Under the pieces are notes generated by a model. It made no database searches, was not told where the DNA came from, and worked only from the letters and a program-made list of their open reading frames with translations. The translations under genes and the position numbers were made by a program. From contig NZ_JAFKOJ010000001.1 in assembly GCF_017303275.1 (NCBI RefSeq), forward strand, positions 434,001-498,000: a DNA stretch of 64,000 nucleotides. Direction: 5' to 3'. The stretch comes from Bacillus sp. NTK034 (GTDB lineage Bacteria > Bacillota > Bacilli > Bacillales > Cytobacillaceae). Below are positions 51,110 through 60,364 of the stretch, piece after piece. Each line of letters begins with the position of its first letter. Positions within the stretch are counted from its first letter, which is position 1.

Positions 51110-51481
51110 GTGGGAATTACTATGATTAAGATTTCGTCCGTTTACTTTGCAGTGGGAATTTTACTTGGGTATTATATGTCAAGTACTCATTCATACCTGT
51201 TAACACCTGTCCATGTCCATATAAATTTACTTGGATGGACATCCCTGACTCTTGCAGGAATCCTCTATTACTTGTTTCCTTCTCTTGCTGAAGGGAAGGC
51301 AGGGAAGTGGCATTTTTGGCTTCATAATATTGGGCTTCCAATCATGATGCTGTCACTGTCCCTGGTCCTGGTAACAGAGAATAATGCCTTTCTTCCAGGT
51401 ACTGCTATTGGAGCTACTATTACTGCTGCGGGTATATTAATTTTCGTATGGAACATACTGAAAAATTTAAAAGCTGAATAG
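51110..51481 (+). CDS. Oxidase subunit I-like small membrane protein
   Basis: A 123-residue protein with four membrane segments. The motif PVHVHINLLGWTSLTLAGIL resembles a heme-ligand helix of heme-copper oxidase subunit I, and a later WHFWLHNIGLP adds further His. It is far too short for an oxidase. Similar stand-alone proteins are often labelled cytochrome-c oxidase by homology. The GTG at 51110 is chosen because GGAGGGG lies just upstream. A role in heme or nitric oxide sensing or binding is conceivable but not shown. Confidence 0.7.
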   Translation: MGITMIKISSVYFAVGILLGYYMSSTHSYLLTPVHVHINLLGWTSLTLAGILYYLFPSLAEGKAGKWHFWLHNIGLPIMMLSLSLVLVTENNAFLPGTAIGATITAAGILIFVWNILKNLKAE

Positions 51482-51491
51482 CTATGTAAAT

Positions 51492-51527
51492 AGCGTATGG
51501 ATTTAGTAATCCATGCGTTTTTCTTTT
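51492..51527 (+). terminator. Terminator of oxidase-like gene
   Basis: GCGTATGGATT pairs with AATCCATGCG around TAGT, followed by TTTTTCTTTT, about 10 bp after the stop codon. Confidence 0.85.
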
Positions 51528-51638
51528 ACTGGCAGCTGAATTATTAGATAATTGTAAAGATAGATATTATTTAGTAAAATTATACCAGTCAATCTAAATA
51601 GGATAGAGATCAGCATGGAAGTGAACAGGAGGGCAATA

Positions 51639-52577
51639 ATGGGATATTTGGACAAGCTTAAAACTGAGATTGGGAAAGTAATTTCCGGGAAAGACTGCGA
51701 AATTGAATTGATGGCTATTTCATTATTATTCAATGGCCATATCTTGTTGGAAAGTGTTCCTGGAACTGGAAAAACAATGCTTGCCAAAGCATTTTCACGC
51801 ACCATTAATGGGAATTTCTCGCGCATTCAATTTACACCGGATGTTTTGCCGAGTGATGTCACAGGGATCCGTTTCTTCAATCCGAAAAATCAGGAATTTG
51901 AATTCCATCCTGGGCCAATAATCGCGAATATTGTACTTGCTGATGAAATTAATCGTGCAGCACCAAGAACACAGTCAAGTCTTCTCGAAGTAATGGAGGA
52001 GCGTCAGGTCACCATTGACGGACACACAATTAGACTTGACTCACCTTTTATGGTTATAGCTACACAGAACCCGGCTGAATCTCAGCAGGGGACATTTCCG
52101 CTTCCAGTTGCTCAGCTTGACCGGTTTTTTATGAAACTTAAAATGGATTATCCGAGCAGGGAAGAGGAAAAGGCAATGCTTCAAATGTATCGAAGCGGTG
52201 CAGACCCTGCGGAAATCAATGCAATTTTAATCTCAGACCAAATCATTAAACTAAAAAAGGCTGCCGGAAAAGTTATTTTAAATGAGCCTGTCGAAGCTTA
52301 CTTGCTGGATATTGTAAGGAAGACACGGGAACATGCGGATATTGAACTGGGGGTCAGTCCCAGAGGAATGCTTGCCTTAATGAGAGCTTCTCAAGGCAAA
52401 GCTCTAATGGAGGGAAGAGCCTATGTGATACCTAATGATATTAAAAATATGGTCCCGTATGTGCTTGGCCACAGAATTTTCCTTTCCACTGAAGCTTCCA
52501 TGACGAAAAGCCCAGAGTCAGTTCTGAAAGATGTGCTGGAATCTGTGCCAGTTCCAGTAGAGTCAGGTGCTCTCTAA
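51639..52577 (+). CDS. MoxR-family AAA+ ATPase
   Basis: A 312-residue AAA+ protein. Walker A is ESVPGTGKTML (about residue 39), Walker B LADEINRAAPRTQSSLLEVM, sensor 1 VIATQNPAE and the C-terminal lid SPRGMLALMRASQGKALMEG. MoxR ATPases act as chaperones for partner proteins, often carrying DUF58/von Willebrand-like domains. The ATG at 51639 has AGGAGGG 6 bp upstream; an ATG at 51615 does not. The DUF58 gene starts 1 bp after its stop. Confidence 0.92.
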   Translation: MGYLDKLKTEIGKVISGKDCEIELMAISLLFNGHILLESVPGTGKTMLAKAFSRTINGNFSRIQFTPDVLPSDVTGIRFFNPKNQEFEFHPGPIIANIVLADEINRAAPRTQSSLLEVMEERQVTIDGHTIRLDSPFMVIATQNPAESQQGTFPLPVAQLDRFFMKLKMDYPSREEEKAMLQMYRSGADPAEINAILISDQIIKLKKAAGKVILNEPVEAYLLDIVRKTREHADIELGVSPRGMLALMRASQGKALMEGRAYVIPNDIKNMVPYVLGHRIFLSTEASMTKSPESVLKDVLESVPVPVESGAL

Positions 52578-52578
52578 A

Positions 52579-53775
52579 ATGGAGTGGAAAAAGTATCATG
52601 CTGAAGACGGATATTTGTCCCTTTCAAGTGTATTGGCCGTATTCTTATTAATAGCAAGCTTTTATTTGAAATCATGGGAAGTTTTTCTGGCATCCATTCT
52701 ATTTCTGCTAATAATATTTGCCAATACATATTACATGAAGCTCCTCGGTGAAAAGCTGAGCCTGCGGAACCCGAAGGTTAGATATAAACTATTTGCCGGA
52801 CAGGAAGCGAAATGGATTTTGGAATTTGAAAATAAAGGGCTTCCTATTTTAAAGGGTGAACTTAGGGTTTTATTTGGCGATAGTATTAGCCCGATGGATC
52901 AAAATCTGGAGCCCAGGCTGGGGAATTTTGAGCTTTCAATCCCTTTCTCATTGAATCATAATGAACGGAAAAAAATAACAATCCCCTTTTCTGCTATGAA
53001 AAGGGGAGTTTCAAAAATAAGAAAACTGGAATTATATATTCCTAATTTTATAGGGTTTGGCGAAACCATTCTTGAATACCGGGCACAATTGCTGCAGGAT
53101 GCATTGGTTTATCCGAGTCGTCTGCCAGTTAAAAATACACTGCCACTCTTAACAGACCGCCCGGGCACTTTTCTTTCTGCCTATTCACTTTTTGACGAAA
53201 ATTTATCGCCAGCAGGAACAAGGCAGTACGTTTCACCAGATAGTTTTAATCGGATCAATTGGAAGGCAAGTGCGAGGAAACAGTGTTTACAGACAAAGGT
53301 CTTTGATAAAGCTGCAGAAACAGGCTGGAATATTTCGCTAAATGTTTCAGCTGGACATTCGATATCTGCACAGCTGGAAGAATGCATCAGCAGTGCAGCG
53401 GAAATAGCCTTTATCTGTGTGAAAGAAAATATTCCTTTTTCCATATGTATAAATATTCGGACTGCCGGCAGCACCCCCTTTTATTATTTGCCTGCAGCAT
53501 CTGGAAAAGATCATCTGCAAAAGGTGCTTGAAATGCTGGCTCTTGTAGATAATCATTCTTCTGTTTACCCTTATGAAAAAATGCTTTCATTTTATGAAAG
53601 ACATTTGACTCATCAGCCTTTTTTCGTTCACACAGGAGAATTGAAGCAGGCTGCTGTCAGCTCAATAAATAATATCAGCCGAAAAGGATCTTTCCTATTT
53701 GAACTGCATCTGCTTAATGAGGAAGCCGACTTGAGGCCGCTTCAAGTGAAAGCGAAGGAAGTGGCAGTACGATGA
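52579..53775 (+). CDS. DUF58 domain membrane protein
   Basis: A 398-residue protein with two N-terminal membrane segments (YLSLSSVLAVFLLIASFYLK, VFLASILFLLIIFANTYYM), a beta-rich middle and the DUF58 signature RQYVSPDSFNRINWKASARK. A von Willebrand-like fold follows. DUF58 proteins are typical MoxR partners. The ATG lies 1 bp after the ATPase stop; an in-frame GTG 12 bases earlier is possible. The next gene overlaps by 4 bp. Confidence 0.88.
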   Translation: MEWKKYHAEDGYLSLSSVLAVFLLIASFYLKSWEVFLASILFLLIIFANTYYMKLLGEKLSLRNPKVRYKLFAGQEAKWILEFENKGLPILKGELRVLFGDSISPMDQNLEPRLGNFELSIPFSLNHNERKKITIPFSAMKRGVSKIRKLELYIPNFIGFGETILEYRAQLLQDALVYPSRLPVKNTLPLLTDRPGTFLSAYSLFDENLSPAGTRQYVSPDSFNRINWKASARKQCLQTKVFDKAAETGWNISLNVSAGHSISAQLEECISSAAEIAFICVKENIPFSICINIRTAGSTPFYYLPAASGKDHLQKVLEMLALVDNHSSVYPYEKMLSFYERHLTHQPFFVHTGELKQAAVSSINNISRKGSFLFELHLLNEEADLRPLQVKAKEVAVR

Positions 53776-55010
53776 AAAAACTGTTTGAAGTGAGTTTTCT
53801 GCTTGGCATTGAAATCATTTTTGGAGCACTAATGTTATTCCCTTTTTATATGGCAAAAGAAGGGGCTGTTCCTCTCACTGAATATTTTGTATTTGTTTTT
53901 CCTGCAGGAATGGCATTTGTAGTTCTGCTCATCAGATTTAGAGAAAAAGGGAAGGTTCTTTTTTTTCTTGTTGAGCTTCCTTTATTATTTGTAATCGGAA
54001 ATATTCTCTCTTTTTCCTGGTTTTTTATTGTGCTGATAAGCTTTTTTGTTTTTTGGAGAACTTATGTTCATTTCAATGAACATAATTACCGGCCAGAGGG
54101 CTGGTGGATTCTGCTTACGGTTTTCTCCGGTACTTTCCTGGTTATCTTTTCAGCCATGAAGGACGGTGCCTATACCGGAGAAATTGTGGGACTAATGATA
54201 TTGGAACTGTTTTTTATCATCTCGGGAGGTTTTATTAAACGTATAATTGAATCGGATGCAAATGCAGGAGAAAAGAAAAGGTTTTTAATTCACTTCTTGT
54301 CACTGACTGCTGCAATTCTTGCAGTTGGCATAATAGTTTCCTTCGGTATGGGAACTCTCAAGTTCTTTTTCTTTGGTATCCTAAAATTAATTGCCTCAGC
54401 AGCTGCCTTGATTGCTTCACCGCTGTTTAATTGGGCAGAGGGACAGGACTGGGAAATTCATGTGAAGTTTTTTTCTGAGAATGAAAACCGTGATAATGAT
54501 GAACGCTTCAAGGTACCTGCTGATTTGGGAGAAGGCGGGCAATTTTTTGATCCTGCGGTCTTAACATCTATCTTCTTTATAGGGGTAATCACTTCCCTGT
54601 TCATTTATATTTATAAAAAAAATATAAAGGTAAAAAGCGTAAGAAATGGAGCTGTATTTGCCTCTTATAGTCAGCAGATTGAAGATAAAGGAACATTGCT
54701 GTCAAGGAGGTTTCAGCATATTGCCCCTGAAAATCAGATCCGGAAAGAGATTTTTCAGCTGGAAAGATATGCAGTAAACTTAGACCTGGGAAGAAAAGAA
54801 TCCGAAAGCTTGCCAGAATGGCTTCAAAGGATAGGGCTCAAAGACCCCGGACAGATTGTAGATGCATATGAAACAGTCCGATACAGCAATAACGTGTCCA
54901 CTCAAAGCGTTGAGAAATATAAATATGCAGTGGATCAAATGAAAAAAGAAATGAAAAGGATTCATAAAGACAATTTGGAAAAGAAACAGGCTAAGAAAAA
55001 CGCTAAATAA
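53772..55010 (+). CDS. Membrane protein with C-terminal DUF4129-like domain
   Basis: A 412-residue protein. The first about 210 residues are membrane segments (for example IEIIFGALMLFPFYMAKEG, FLVELPLLFVIGNILSFSWF). An extracytoplasmic loop (about 230-270) and one more segment (VLTSIFFIGVITSLFIYIY) follow. The cytoplasmic helical tail has the DUF4129-like LPEWLQRIGLKDPGQIVDAYETVRYSNN pattern. In related operons this tail is attached to a transglutaminase domain (TgpA); none is present here. It overlaps the DUF58 gene by 4 bp, so the three form one unit. Confidence 0.75.
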   Translation: MKKLFEVSFLLGIEIIFGALMLFPFYMAKEGAVPLTEYFVFVFPAGMAFVVLLIRFREKGKVLFFLVELPLLFVIGNILSFSWFFIVLISFFVFWRTYVHFNEHNYRPEGWWILLTVFSGTFLVIFSAMKDGAYTGEIVGLMILELFFIISGGFIKRIIESDANAGEKKRFLIHFLSLTAAILAVGIIVSFGMGTLKFFFFGILKLIASAAALIASPLFNWAEGQDWEIHVKFFSENENRDNDERFKVPADLGEGGQFFDPAVLTSIFFIGVITSLFIYIYKKNIKVKSVRNGAVFASYSQQIEDKGTLLSRRFQHIAPENQIRKEIFQLERYAVNLDLGRKESESLPEWLQRIGLKDPGQIVDAYETVRYSNNVSTQSVEKYKYAVDQMKKEMKRIHKDNLEKKQAKKNAK

Positions 55011-55018
55011 ACAATGTG

Positions 55019-55056
55019 TAAAGTCTTTTCTCATATGGAAAAGGGCTTTTCTTTTA
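55019..55056 (+). terminator. Terminator of MoxR-DUF58-DUF4129 operon
   Basis: AAGTCTTTTC pairs, with G-T pairs, with GAAAAGGGCTT, followed by TTCTTTT. Confidence 0.75.
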
Positions 55057-55228
55057 AAATCAGAAAATACTTCTATCCTTCACTGAAGTAAAGTAATCAT
55101 GCTGTTGCAGGTTTCAATCTTTTCATGCAAAATAAAAAATACCTGATTACTTAACGGTAAGCTGACATCATTTCACTCTTACGGCCCGCATATAATTGAA
55201 CAATCAATCAAAAAGGCGGGATAATATC

Positions 55229-55519
55229 ATGAAACTTGAAAACGAAAAAGCATACAGAGTGAAAGGCTTATCTCAAGACATTTTGGAGCATCTGATGGAA
55301 GACAATACATCTTATAATAGCGAAGACTTAAAACATGTTATAGAAATGCTGGCGCGTACTGTGTCGGATCTTGTCACAGTGTATACGGACCGGGAAGGCG
55401 ATCATGAAACGGTCCTGAAGGGGACCATATCAAAAATGCGAATCAGTTATAATGTCCTTCAATACAAAGAAATTTCAAAACTGGTTAGAAAACAAGATAA
55501 GTATCATCCACAGCCATAA
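55229..55519 (+). CDS. Small soluble hypothetical protein, 96 aa
   Basis: A 96-residue helical protein (MKLENEKAYRVKGLSQDILE ... SEDLKHVIEMLARTVSDLVT). AAGGCGGG precedes the ATG at 55229 by 8 bp; a frame extension to 55196 has no ribosome site. No membrane segment or known motif is visible, and I cannot assign a family. The 445 bp after it, up to ptsH, contain no other convincing gene. Confidence 0.65.
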   Translation: MKLENEKAYRVKGLSQDILEHLMEDNTSYNSEDLKHVIEMLARTVSDLVTVYTDREGDHETVLKGTISKMRISYNVLQYKEISKLVRKQDKYHPQP

Positions 55520-55568
55520 ATCAAAAGAAAAATTGCATCTGAAAAATTAAGTAGAAATCATTGGCAAA

Positions 55569-55582
55569 TGAAAGCGTTTTAC
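55569..55582 (+). promoter_or_regulatory. Weak candidate cre (CcpA) site
   Basis: TGAAAGCGTTTTAC matches the catabolite-response consensus TGWNANCGNTNWCA except at the last two positions. It lies about 385 bp before ptsH in an otherwise gene-free stretch. A similar TGAAAACGTTTTAG occurs at 61953-61966. Confidence 0.25.
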
Positions 55583-55964
55583 TGAAAAAAGTGTGAACAA
55601 ACGTGAAAAATTAAGGGTTTTTCATTGTCTAAATGAATGTGAAATGCTATTCTTTTGTCTGAGATGTAAGTTGTCCGATGACTTAATTGCAGCCAGGTAA
55701 TATTTCCTGATTCTATGGAAGTTTTCAAAGTGCAGAGACGAAGTGATCTTATTAATTTTTCTCAGCCTTTTTGAACAACTATATACATGAATAATAGGGT
55801 GTTGGAGAAAATATAAAAGCATATAGGAAGAAATATCCCGGCATTATACTGTTTCATCCTGCTGCTGATTTTGCCGAATAAATTCCAGTTCCCGTCTTTA
55901 AGTTCGTGAGGCAACGCCTTGCACATCTTAATACAATCATTAATAAGAAGGAGATTGATCCCAT

Positions 55965-56231
55965 ATGGTTCAAAAACAATTTAAAGTAATTGCAGAAACA
56001 GGAATTCACGCTCGTCCAGCTACAATGCTTGTACAAGCTGCCAGCAAATTTGACTCAGAAATTCACCTTGAGTACAAGGAAAAGAAAGTAAACCTAAAAT
56101 CAATCATGGGTGTTATGTCTTTAGGTGTTGGACAAGGTGCAGATATTACAATTATTGCTGAAGGAAGCGATGAACAGGATGCACTTAACAGCCTTGAAGA
56201 AACACTGAAAAAAGAAGGTTTGGCTGAATAA
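55965..56231 (+). CDS. ptsH: Phosphocarrier protein HPr
   Basis: An 88-residue phosphocarrier of the sugar phosphotransferase system. It carries the phospho-accepting His15 in [16 protein letters not shown] and the regulatory Ser46 in [12 protein letters not shown], the target of HPr kinase. Ser46 phosphorylation makes it the CcpA corepressor. GAAGGAG lies 12 bp before the ATG. It overlaps ptsI by one base. Unlike in B. subtilis there is no ptsG immediately upstream. Confidence 0.98.
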   Translation: MVQKQFKVIAETGIHARPATMLVQAASKFDSEIHLEYKEKKVNLKSIMGVMSLGVGQGADITIIAEGSDEQDALNSLEETLKKEGLAE

Positions 56232-57946
56232 TGAGCTTTTTAAATGGAATTGCGGCGTCAAGCGGTATTGCAATAGCGAAAGCTTACCGTTTGGTTGAGC
56301 CGGATCTCTCTTTTGATAGAAAGACTGTAGAAAATGCTGAACAGGAAGTGGAGCGCTTTCAGTCAGCATTAGCTGAATCTAAAGGTGAATTGGAAGTCAT
56401 CCGCGATAATGCCCATAAAGAGCTTGGGGCTGATAAAGCTGCTATTTTCGATGCTCATCTTCTTGTATTAAGTGATCCGGAATTAATTTCGCCAATTGAA
56501 GATAAAATTAAAACAGATAAAGTAAATGCTGAATCTGCATTAAAAGAGACAGCAGATATGTTCATTACAATGTTCGAACAAATGGACAATGAATACATGA
56601 AAGAGCGTGCGGCGGATATTCGTGACGTAACGAAACGCGTACTTTCTCATTTGCTTGGGGTGCAAATTGCAAATCCCAGCATGATTGCAGAAGAAGTAAT
56701 CATTATTGCTGAAGACTTGACCCCCTCAGATACTGCTCAGCTAAACCGTCAGTTTGTAAAAGGGTTTACAACTGACATCGGAGGCAGAACATCTCATTCT
56801 GCCATTATGGCCCGTTCCATGGAAATTCCAGCAGTAGTGGGAACAAAGGAATCTACAAAGCAAATTAAAAATGGCGACCTGGTTATCGTGGATGGATTAA
56901 AAGGTCTGGTACATATTAATCCGACTCCAGAGGCTGTAGCCGAATATAAAGAAGAACACCGCAAATTCGAGGATCAAAAAGCCGAGTGGGCTAAACTTGT
57001 CAACGAAAAATCAGTTACTGCTGATGGCCATCATGTTGAATTGGCTGCCAATATCGGCACTCCAAAGGATCTGAAGGGTGTAGTTGAAAATGGCGGAGAA
57101 GGCATTGGCCTATATCGCACGGAATTTCTATATATGGGAAGAGACCAGCTTCCAACAGAAGAGGAACAGTTTGAATCCTACAAGGCTGTCCTTGAAGGAA
57201 TGAGCGGAAAACCGGTTGTTGTCCGCACGCTTGATATTGGCGGGGATAAAGAGCTTCCTTATCTGAATCTTCCAAAGGAAATGAACCCATTCCTTGGCTT
57301 CCGGGCGATTCGCCTATGTCTGGAAGAACAGGAAATGTTCAGGACACAATTAAGGGCTTTGTTAAGAGCAAGCACTTATGGAAACCTGAAAATCATGTTC
57401 CCTATGATTGCAACTCTTGATGAATTCCGTCAGGGCAAAGCAATCCTTGAAGAAGAAAAACAAAAGCTTGTGAGCGAAGGCTCAAAGGTTGCCGACAATA
57501 TTGAAATTGGAATTATGGTTGAAATACCATCAACGGCTGTTATGGCTGATCAATTTGCTAAAGAAGTTGATTTCTTCAGCGTAGGCACAAACGATTTAAT
57601 TCAGTACACAATGGCTGCAGACCGAATGAATGAGCGTGTTTCTTATCTTTACCAGCCTTATAATCCTGCAATTTTGCGTTTAGTTAAAATGGTTATTGAT
57701 GCAGCACACAAGGAAGGAAAGTGGGCAGGCATGTGCGGTGAAATGGCTGGGGATGAAACGGCAATTCCATTGCTGCTGGGATTAGGACTTGACGAGTTCT
57801 CCATGAGCGCTACGTCAATTCTTAAAGCTCGTTCTCAAATCAGTCACCTAAACAAGAAAGACATGGAAGCACTGGCTGAAAAAGCGCTTCATATGAATAC
57901 AGCAGAAGAAGTAGTCCAAGCTGTAAAAGAAGCAGCCAAACTGTAA
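56231..57946 (+). CDS. ptsI: PTS enzyme I
   Basis: A 571-residue phosphoenolpyruvate-protein phosphotransferase that starts the sugar phosphorylation chain. The active-site His189 lies in [13 protein letters not shown]. The C-terminal PEP-binding barrel has [40 protein letters not shown] and catalytic Cys502 in GMCGEMAGD. Length and motifs are standard. The TAATG overlap couples it to ptsH. Confidence 0.98.
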   Translation: MSFLNGIAASSGIAIAKAYRLVEPDLSFDRKTVENAEQEVERFQSALAESKGELEVIRDNAHKELGADKAAIFDAHLLVLSDPELISPIEDKIKTDKVNAESALKETADMFITMFEQMDNEYMKERAADIRDVTKRVLSHLLGVQIANPSMIAEEVIIIAEDLTPSDTAQLNRQFVKGFTTDIGGRTSHSAIMARSMEIPAVVGTKESTKQIKNGDLVIVDGLKGLVHINPTPEAVAEYKEEHRKFEDQKAEWAKLVNEKSVTADGHHVELAANIGTPKDLKGVVENGGEGIGLYRTEFLYMGRDQLPTEEEQFESYKAVLEGMSGKPVVVRTLDIGGDKELPYLNLPKEMNPFLGFRAIRLCLEEQEMFRTQLRALLRASTYGNLKIMFPMIATLDEFRQGKAILEEEKQKLVSEGSKVADNIEIGIMVEIPSTAVMADQFAKEVDFFSVGTNDLIQYTMAADRMNERVSYLYQPYNPAILRLVKMVIDAAHKEGKWAGMCGEMAGDETAIPLLLGLGLDEFSMSATSILKARSQISHLNKKDMEALAEKALHMNTAEEVVQAVKEAAKL

Positions 57947-58055
57947 TCAAATTGAAACATTTAATAAGTTTTAAATATAATTTCCCGGGTAAATAAGAAT
58001 TAAGCACTTAGGTTAGACTTAAGTAAGCTGATCATTCTCATTTTCCCCCCTTTTT

Positions 58056-58087
58056 AAGCCGGCCTATGATGGCCGGTTTATTTTTTA
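58056..58087 (+). terminator. Terminator of ptsHI
   Basis: AGCCGGCC pairs with GGCCGGTT around TATGAT, followed by TATTTTTTA, about 110 bp after the ptsI stop. Confidence 0.9.
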
Positions 58088-58209
58088 TCCTTCTTCAGGC
58101 GATATTGCCATTCAGCCTTAAGGATGACAGAAATCACATCTTATGATTGTTATCCGGAATCTGAAACTCTCCTATAATGAAGCTACAGAATAAAAAGGAG
58201 AGATGGAAA

Positions 58210-58326
58210 ATGGTTTCCATGATAATCAGCTTTCTCTTTCATGATCGATATAAATGCATTAAAGAAAAGCAGAAAAACGACTTATATGAAAAACAGAGTC
58301 CATTTTTAAGCCGTGTCCTCCACTAA
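58210..58326 (+). CDS. 38-residue small protein, unknown
   Basis: A short frame (MVSMIISFLFHDRYKCIKEK, QKNDLYEKQSPFLSRVLH) with a hydrophobic N-terminus and basic remainder. It has its own signals: TATAAT at 58173-58178, AAAAAGGAG at 58192-58200 and a terminator hairpin 2 bp after the stop. Such a self-contained unit argues for a real gene. No family is recognised. Confidence 0.5.
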   Translation: MVSMIISFLFHDRYKCIKEKQKNDLYEKQSPFLSRVLH

Positions 58327-58327
58327 A

Positions 58328-58360
58328 GAAGGAAGCCTGGAAAGGGCTTCTTTTATATTT
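58328..58360 (+). terminator. Terminator after 38-aa gene
   Basis: GAAGCC pairs with GGGCTTC around TGGAAA, followed by TTTTATATTTTG. Confidence 0.75.
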
Positions 58361-58448
58361 TGTACGCTTATTTTCGAGGGTAACATTGCAATTGGGGTTT
58401 ATTGTAAGGCGAGAAAGGAAAAGGTAATGAAAAAGGAGGAATTCTTCA

Positions 58449-58910
58449 ATGAATAAAAAGATCATTAGCCTAATACTTACCGCCATATTGACCCTGTCCC
58501 TGTCAGGCTGCATGCAGGGTGCCACGGACTCCATCGTCAATAGGCATGCTGAAGCATTGCTGACTAAAAACAATGAGCTGCAGTTCCGGTTTAAAATTAA
58601 TGATAAAATCCTTTCAGAAGAAGAACTATACAAAGTAAAGGTTTCCATACATAATGAAAAACTGGCCGCTGCGCTGGGTACGGATGAGTTTGTTTATGGG
58701 GAGGACACAATAATCGATGGGGAATATATAGAAGTCAATAATGAAAAGGGAAATTACATTTTTATGAATCCCATTCCTCTTACGCAGGACCTGCATGTTT
58801 TCGAAATAGAAGAAATGATCGTGAATGAAGATGCAGTATCTGTAGAAATCTTAAATGAGGATGAAGTGATTGCCAGAGCATTCTTAAATAATTTTTCATC
58901 ACAGCTTTAA
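58449..58910 (+). CDS. Putative lipoprotein, 153 aa
   Basis: A secreted lipoprotein with signal MNKKIISLILTAILTLSLSG and lipid-anchor Cys21 (LSGC). The mature part of about 130 residues is acidic and beta-rich (SEEELYKVKVSIHNEKLAAA ... YIEVNNEKGNYIFMNPIPLT), with no family I recognise. AAAAAGGAGG is well placed before the ATG. It seems monocistronic. Confidence 0.78.
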   Translation: MNKKIISLILTAILTLSLSGCMQGATDSIVNRHAEALLTKNNELQFRFKINDKILSEEELYKVKVSIHNEKLAAALGTDEFVYGEDTIIDGEYIEVNNEKGNYIFMNPIPLTQDLHVFEIEEMIVNEDAVSVEILNEDEVIARAFLNNFSSQL

Positions 58911-58987
58911 AAAGAATCAATGTAATGACCGGTGGTTTTGTTTTTATCTAACTTGGGTAAAAGTAATTACGCGCATAAAATTGGGGA

Positions 58988-59020
58988 TGGACCAGGTATT
59001 TGCCTGGTCTTTTGTCTTTA
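58988..59020 (+). terminator. Terminator between lipoprotein gene and ykwC
   Basis: GACCAGG pairs with CCTGGTC around TATTTG, followed by TTTTGTCTTT. Confidence 0.85.
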
Positions 59021-59104
59021 TTGGGACATCTAATATTTTTAATCTAAGAAAAGTAATGGTAAAATTATTATAAAAAATTCAGATATTTCAAGGGAGTGGG
59101 TACG

Positions 59105-59983
59105 TTGATTTCACCTGAAAATACAGTTATCGGTTTTGTGGGAACAGGGGTTATGGGCAGGAGCATGGCGGGACATCTGTTGAAAGCAGGTTATCCATTA
59201 GTTGTTTATACAAGAACCAAAGAAAAAGCTTCTGGACTAATAGAGAATGGGGCAGAGTGGGCTGAGACGCCGATGGATGTTGCAAAGAAAGCAAATGTCA
59301 TTATTACGATTGTTGGGTTTCCGGCAGATGTAGAGGAAGTGTATCTTGGAGAAAATGGCATTATCACAAATGGCAGAGAAAATACATATGTAATTGACAT
59401 GACCACATCGACACCTACATTGGCCAAAAGGATATATGAAGAAGCAGTCAAAAAAGGCATCCATGCAATAGATGCCCCTGTTTCAGGAGGAGATATCGGT
59501 GCCAGGGATGCAAAGCTTTCAATAATGGCCGGAGGAGACAGGGACGCATTTCTGTCTGTAGAGCCAATTTTCAATCTTCTCGGAACAAATATCGTCTATC
59601 AAGGAAAAGCAGGAGCCGGACAACATACGAAAATGTGTAATCAAATCGCGATTGCATCAAATATGATAGGGGTGTGTGAAGCGGTAGTGTATGCAGAAAA
59701 AGCAGGTTTGGACCCAAGGACGGTGCTTCAAAGCATCTCATCTGGTGCAGCAGGCAGCTGGTCACTATCCAATCTTGCACCGAGAATCATTGATGGAAAC
59801 TTTGAACCAGGCTTTTATATCAAACATTTCATTAAGGACATGAATATCGCCTTGGATGAAGCAGAGGCAATGGGCATGATGACTCCAGGGCTTGCTCTTG
59901 CAAAAAAAATGTATGCCGAGCTTTCTGAATTAGGGGAAGAAAACAGCGGTACACACGCTTTATATAAATATTGGAAAAAGTAA
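59105..59983 (+). CDS. ykwC: 3-hydroxyisobutyrate dehydrogenase-family oxidoreductase (YkwC)
   Basis: A 292-residue beta-hydroxyacid dehydrogenase. The cofactor motif is [19 protein letters not shown]; the substrate loop is [20 protein letters not shown]. Catalytic Lys and Asn lie in [18 protein letters not shown]. Ligand residues appear in the [20 protein letters not shown] and [14 protein letters not shown] segments. It oxidises a short beta-hydroxyacid with NAD(P); the exact substrate is unproven. The TTG at 59105 is favoured since AGGGAG is 9 bp upstream; a GTG at 59096 overlaps it. Confidence 0.88.
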   Translation: MISPENTVIGFVGTGVMGRSMAGHLLKAGYPLVVYTRTKEKASGLIENGAEWAETPMDVAKKANVIITIVGFPADVEEVYLGENGIITNGRENTYVIDMTTSTPTLAKRIYEEAVKKGIHAIDAPVSGGDIGARDAKLSIMAGGDRDAFLSVEPIFNLLGTNIVYQGKAGAGQHTKMCNQIAIASNMIGVCEAVVYAEKAGLDPRTVLQSISSGAAGSWSLSNLAPRIIDGNFEPGFYIKHFIKDMNIALDEAEAMGMMTPGLALAKKMYAELSELGEENSGTHALYKYWKK

Positions 59984-60057
59984 TTAGCACCTGTAAATGT
60001 ATAAAGCCTCTTTCTTCACTTCAAACTAATAATGAAAGTGAAAAGGGGGTTAGACAG

Positions 60058-60237
60058 GTGGCTAAAAGAAATAAGAAAAATGATCCTCAGCAGAAGAACA
60101 AAAAAGGTTTCGATTCCGCTGTTATTGATTCTGAATTCTCCCACGAATTTGGAAGTGCTGACACGAATAAAATTCATAAAGATAAAGCCAAAAAGGAAAA
60201 AGCATCAAAAAACAACGGGCAATATCAGGGGCAGTAA
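60058..60237 (+). CDS. Small basic hydrophilic protein, 59 aa
   Basis: A GTG-initiated 59-residue protein with AAGGGGGT 7 bp upstream. It is almost wholly charged or polar (AKRNKKNDPQQKNKKGFDSA, FSHEFGSADTNKIHKDKAKK), with a central FDSAVIDSEFSHEFG. Its composition recalls small acid-soluble or other small spore proteins, but it matches no SASP I know. A terminator follows. Confidence 0.6.
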   Translation: MAKRNKKNDPQQKNKKGFDSAVIDSEFSHEFGSADTNKIHKDKAKKEKASKNNGQYQGQ

Positions 60238-60241
60238 TAGT

Positions 60242-60280
60242 GAAAAAGGCAGGCAGAGGTCTTGCCTTTTTGCTTTTTTC
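60242..60280 (+). terminator. Terminator after 59-aa gene
   Basis: AAAAAGGCA pairs with TGCCTTTTT over an 11-base loop, with a further T run at 60274-60279. Confidence 0.8.
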
Positions 60281-60311
60281 GGATTTGAATAAGAAGCATT
60301 GAATATGAATA

Positions 60312-60348
60312 AAAGCGCCATTCCTCCAAAAAGGAAACTGGCGCTTTC
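60312..60348 (-). terminator. Terminator of patA
   Basis: AGCGCCA...TTTCC pairs with GGAA...TGGCGCT. On the minus strand it is followed by TTTATTC, about 17 bp after the patA stop. Confidence 0.85.
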
Positions 60349-60364
60349 GACAGAGTGAATCTTG

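Noticed and set aside
55622..55822. Minus-strand 66-codon frame in the ptsH leader
   Set aside because: No ribosome site and no protein-like composition.
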